Virus record (IMG/VR): IMGVR_UViG_3300047476_001386
Location: 1 to 64,000 of that record
DNA: 64,000 nt
Strand: one strand, 5' to 3'
Origin: a virus
In this document: in pieces, positions 62,078-64,000 of the stretch
Layout: every line of letters begins with the position of its first letter
Position numbering within the stretch: the first letter of the stretch is position 1
Made by a program: the position numbers and the translations under genes
The notes under the pieces: model-generated
The model's input: the letters and a program-made list of their open reading frames with translations, nothing else
Database searches by the model: none
Told to the model about the DNA's origin: nothing

Positions 62078-64000
62078 TTATGCCACCACTATTTTTGCGT
62101 AAAGGGCAACTCCGCCAGGTAGGGAACCTGTTGGAGAAAATCTACGTCTAGTTCCAAGCGTGTCGGATCCTAGCCCATTTACCCAAGCTGAACCATCCCA
62201 ATACTGGAAGTTACCGTTAGTAGACCCAGTGCTAGCTTGTGTTAGTACTAAAGCATCTGTATCTGCTCTATATATATTTATAGTATGCGTAGTTAAAGCT
62301 GCTCCAAATAAAGCTTTTTGAATCCACGCAAAGATACCTGTAGAAGTTGAGAAGTCAGCATCATTCCATCTATACTGAGATGGCAGATCATCTGTAGTTT
62401 CATAAAGAAGGGCTAAAGATAGTACACGAGCAGGAAGCATAATTACTCCAGCGGTTCTGAACTGGAATGCAAACTGAATATTTGCCGCGGGTAAAACTCC
62501 TGAAATGTCACCTGTTTGAGGAACATCAGCCCAAGCTCCTGTATTATCATCGATTCCGGAGGTACGATATTGGATTTTATAAGCGTCCGGGGTCACGCCC
62601 ATGGTCGCGTCGCCGATGTTTTCCGCGCAGTTGACCATGACGCGATAGAGCTTGGCGGGCGTGTCTCCAAGGCTGATCTTCGGGCAGATGATGCGGTTGT
62701 TCACATCGGCCTGATATTCCCAGTCCGCCGCGAGGGGGTAGACGGTCAGCGCGTTGATGTTGGCCGTGATGGCCTGTTGATAAATCCAGAAGAGCCAGCC
62801 GTCCTCGACCCAGACAAACGGCGCACCACCGCCCGACGAAGCGAAGTGGACAAAGATCGGGCTTCCGGGGGCGCGGCTCGCAGACGGAAGTTGAGGGGTC
62901 AGGCATCCCGCCCTGCGGTCAAGCTGCTGACCGCCCGTGTAGTAGTCCGTAACGTAGAGCGTGCCGAAGTTGGTGGCACCGGCGATGACCAGCTTGTCGA
63001 GGGAGCCCGCGACGTCCAGCGAGGTGAAGCCGCCCGTGCCCGCGCTCGTGTTCGCGCCTCCGGGCGGAAGCTCCGTCATCTGGTCGGCAATGAAGGTTGT
63101 GCTTCCGCCGATGATGTTAGCCAGCGGGATGCGAAGAATGCGGGTCAGGGTGAACAGGTAGAGCGAAGGCACGCCTGCGCCAGCACCATGATTGAGCGTC
63201 GCCACCCGCCCGTTGTTCGCTTGCGAGAGGTTGCCGCTTACCGCTTGAGCGCCCGTGATGACAATGTCCGCACCGGTCAGCGTATGAGCGCCCGCAGTCA
63301 GGGTGAGTGGCGTCCGGATGTTGTAGCGGTAGAGGATGAGGTTCGTCGCAGCGCCGTTGCTCGCATAGACAAATTGCTGTGTCCACGAATCCCGGTCGCC
63401 TAGGGCGCACCCGCCAATGAGCGTATTGGTGACGGTGGCGGCGTCCTTGAGCCAGTAGGTCGCCTTGATACGGTCCACTGTGGTCGCCGCCGGAATCGCG
63501 GTCGCCGGGTTTTGGAAGTCGGCGAACTGGAGCCCCTTGGTGACAAACAGGCCACCGTTGGTCGCGGTCGCATTAGTGTTGGCGTGGATCAGCATCAGGT
63601 CCTGGATCACGAATGCCGTGCCCGCCGCGACAGTGCCCGCCGAAGCGGTCAAGGTCAGAGAGCCATCCGACGCGATGGCCTGAATCTGGTACCACGTGGT
63701 GATTTGCGTCGGGTCGGTCGAGCCGAAGCCGATCCGCGAGCCCACGCACTGCGTGAGGAAGGCGGTCCCGGTTCCAGTGACAGCGGTTCCAGAGACAGCG
63801 ATCGTTCCGGTCGTATAGTTTTCGAGGATCACCCGGAAGCCGCGAACGGTGTGGGTTGTCGCCGTGGGGAAAGTCAGGGTGACAGCGCCCACGAAGGTGT
63901 AGCCAGCCGAGCCGAGGCTAGGCTGGAATGTCCAAAGCTGCACGCGTCGGGTCGCCGCCGCAGTCGCACCATCCGGGCCGAAGACCCAAAACAGGTCCTC
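62078..64000 (-). CDS. tail structural protein (partial, runs off the window)
   Basis: The frame is open through 64000, so the N-terminus is outside; the GTG at 63943 is not needed as a start. The visible 640 residues (EDLFWVFGPDGATAAA..., GSAGYTFVGAVTLTFPT, ending LPGGVALYAKIVVA) are beta-rich with repeated T-G-A motifs, like large tail or fibre proteins. DNA right of about 62580 is strikingly GC-rich compared with the rest of the gene. Confidence 0.75.
   Translation of the reverse strand, partial: EDLFWVFGPDGATAAATRRVQLWTFQPSLGSAGYTFVGAVTLTFPTATTHTVRGFRVILENYTTGTIAVSGTAVTGTGTAFLTQCVGSRIGFGSTDPTQITTWYQIQAIASDGSLTLTASAGTVAAGTAFVIQDLMLIHANTNATATNGGLFVTKGLQFADFQNPATAIPAATTVDRIKATYWLKDAATVTNTLIGGCALGDRDSWTQQFVYASNGAATNLILYRYNIRTPLTLTAGAHTLTGADIVITGAQAVSGNLSQANNGRVATLNHGAGAGVPSLYLFTLTRILRIPLANIIGGSTTFIADQMTELPPGGANTSAGTGGFTSLDVAGSLDKLVIAGATNFGTLYVTDYYTGGQQLDRRAGCLTPQLPSASRAPGSPIFVHFASSGGGAPFVWVEDGWLFWIYQQAITANINALTVYPLAADWEYQADVNNRIICPKISLGDTPAKLYRVMVNCAENIGDATMGVTPDAYKIQYRTSGIDDNTGAWADVPQTGDISGVLPAANIQFAFQFRTAGVIMLPARVLSLALLYETTDDLPSQYRWNDADFSTSTGIFAWIQKALFGAALTTHTINIYRADTDALVLTQASTGSTNGNFQYWDGSAWVNGLGSDTLGTRRRFSPTGSLPGGVALYAKIVVA

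Noticed and set aside
62516-63403. Long rightward open frame of 295 codons in the GC-rich part of the tail gene
   Set aside because: High GC content removes stop codons; the leftward frame is longer, beta-rich and continuous past the window end.

Overview
The window is phage DNA: a large tailed phage with a T5-like replication module whose host is most likely an alphaproteobacterium. The host inference rests on a circularly permuted, two-piece tmRNA gene with an ANDN-type tag, on many TTGAC-N17-TATAAT promoters whose start codon lies 5-6 bases after the -10 box (leaderless mRNA, common in alphaproteobacteria), and on family resemblance. Both ends of the window cut through leftward genes, so this is an internal piece of a larger genome.

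Layout. 1-1.7 kb (leftward): start of an unidentified gene, then the terminase large and small subunits. 2.0-12.5 kb (rightward): about 25 very small genes of mostly unknown function, separated by a repeated intergenic cassette. Each cassette has a hairpin with a compensated stem, a GCGCCAAAAATTT box, a strong leftward promoter, an inverted-repeat operator and a rightward promoter. Recognisable products here are a pentapeptide-repeat protein, a HAD phosphatase, a DnaQ-like exonuclease, an HExxH metalloprotease-like protein and small DNA-binding proteins. 12.5-13.1 kb is non-coding and structured. 13.1-21.8 kb (leftward): an overlapping operon of small membrane and unknown proteins, then an epimerase, a degenerate HAD protein, a SleB-like hydrolase, ribosomal protein bS21, glutaredoxin, a glycosyltransferase and a mini-Myb protein. 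21.9-32.8 kb (rightward): an HNH protein, the permuted tmRNA, metallophosphoesterases, a 2OG-Fe(II) oxygenase, a SAM-decarboxylase-like protein, Pth2 peptidyl-tRNA hydrolase and 26 tRNA genes covering all 20 amino acids, interleaved with long structured non-coding segments. 33.2-34.4 kb: an RNA gene of about 1.24 kb bounded by its own promoter and terminator. 34.4-55.3 kb (rightward): the replication and nucleotide block, with a split NAD-dependent ligase, D5-like protein, DnaB helicase, DnaG primase, family A DNA polymerase, PhoH, D10-like helicase, MazG, ThyX, SSB-like protein, SbcCD, Hjc-like nuclease, FEN and NrdAB. 55.3-64 kb (leftward): lysis cassette (holin, CHAP endolysin, spanins), a 2OG oxygenase, a hydrolase fibre with an inserted glycine-rich domain, a collagen-like fibre and tail proteins.

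How it fits together. The phage carries unusually many translation parts (20-amino-acid tRNA set, tmRNA, Pth2, bS21) beside a nearly complete replisome and nucleotide supply. The most novel-looking items are the permuted tmRNA, the large RNAs inside and beside the tRNA array, two tRNA-like elements without a normal anticodon arm, the repeated two-way promoter cassettes, and the leaderless-promoter architecture. Two GC-rich patches (17.2-17.58 kb and 62.58-64 kb) suggest recent recombination. No CRISPR array, transposase or integrase was seen.
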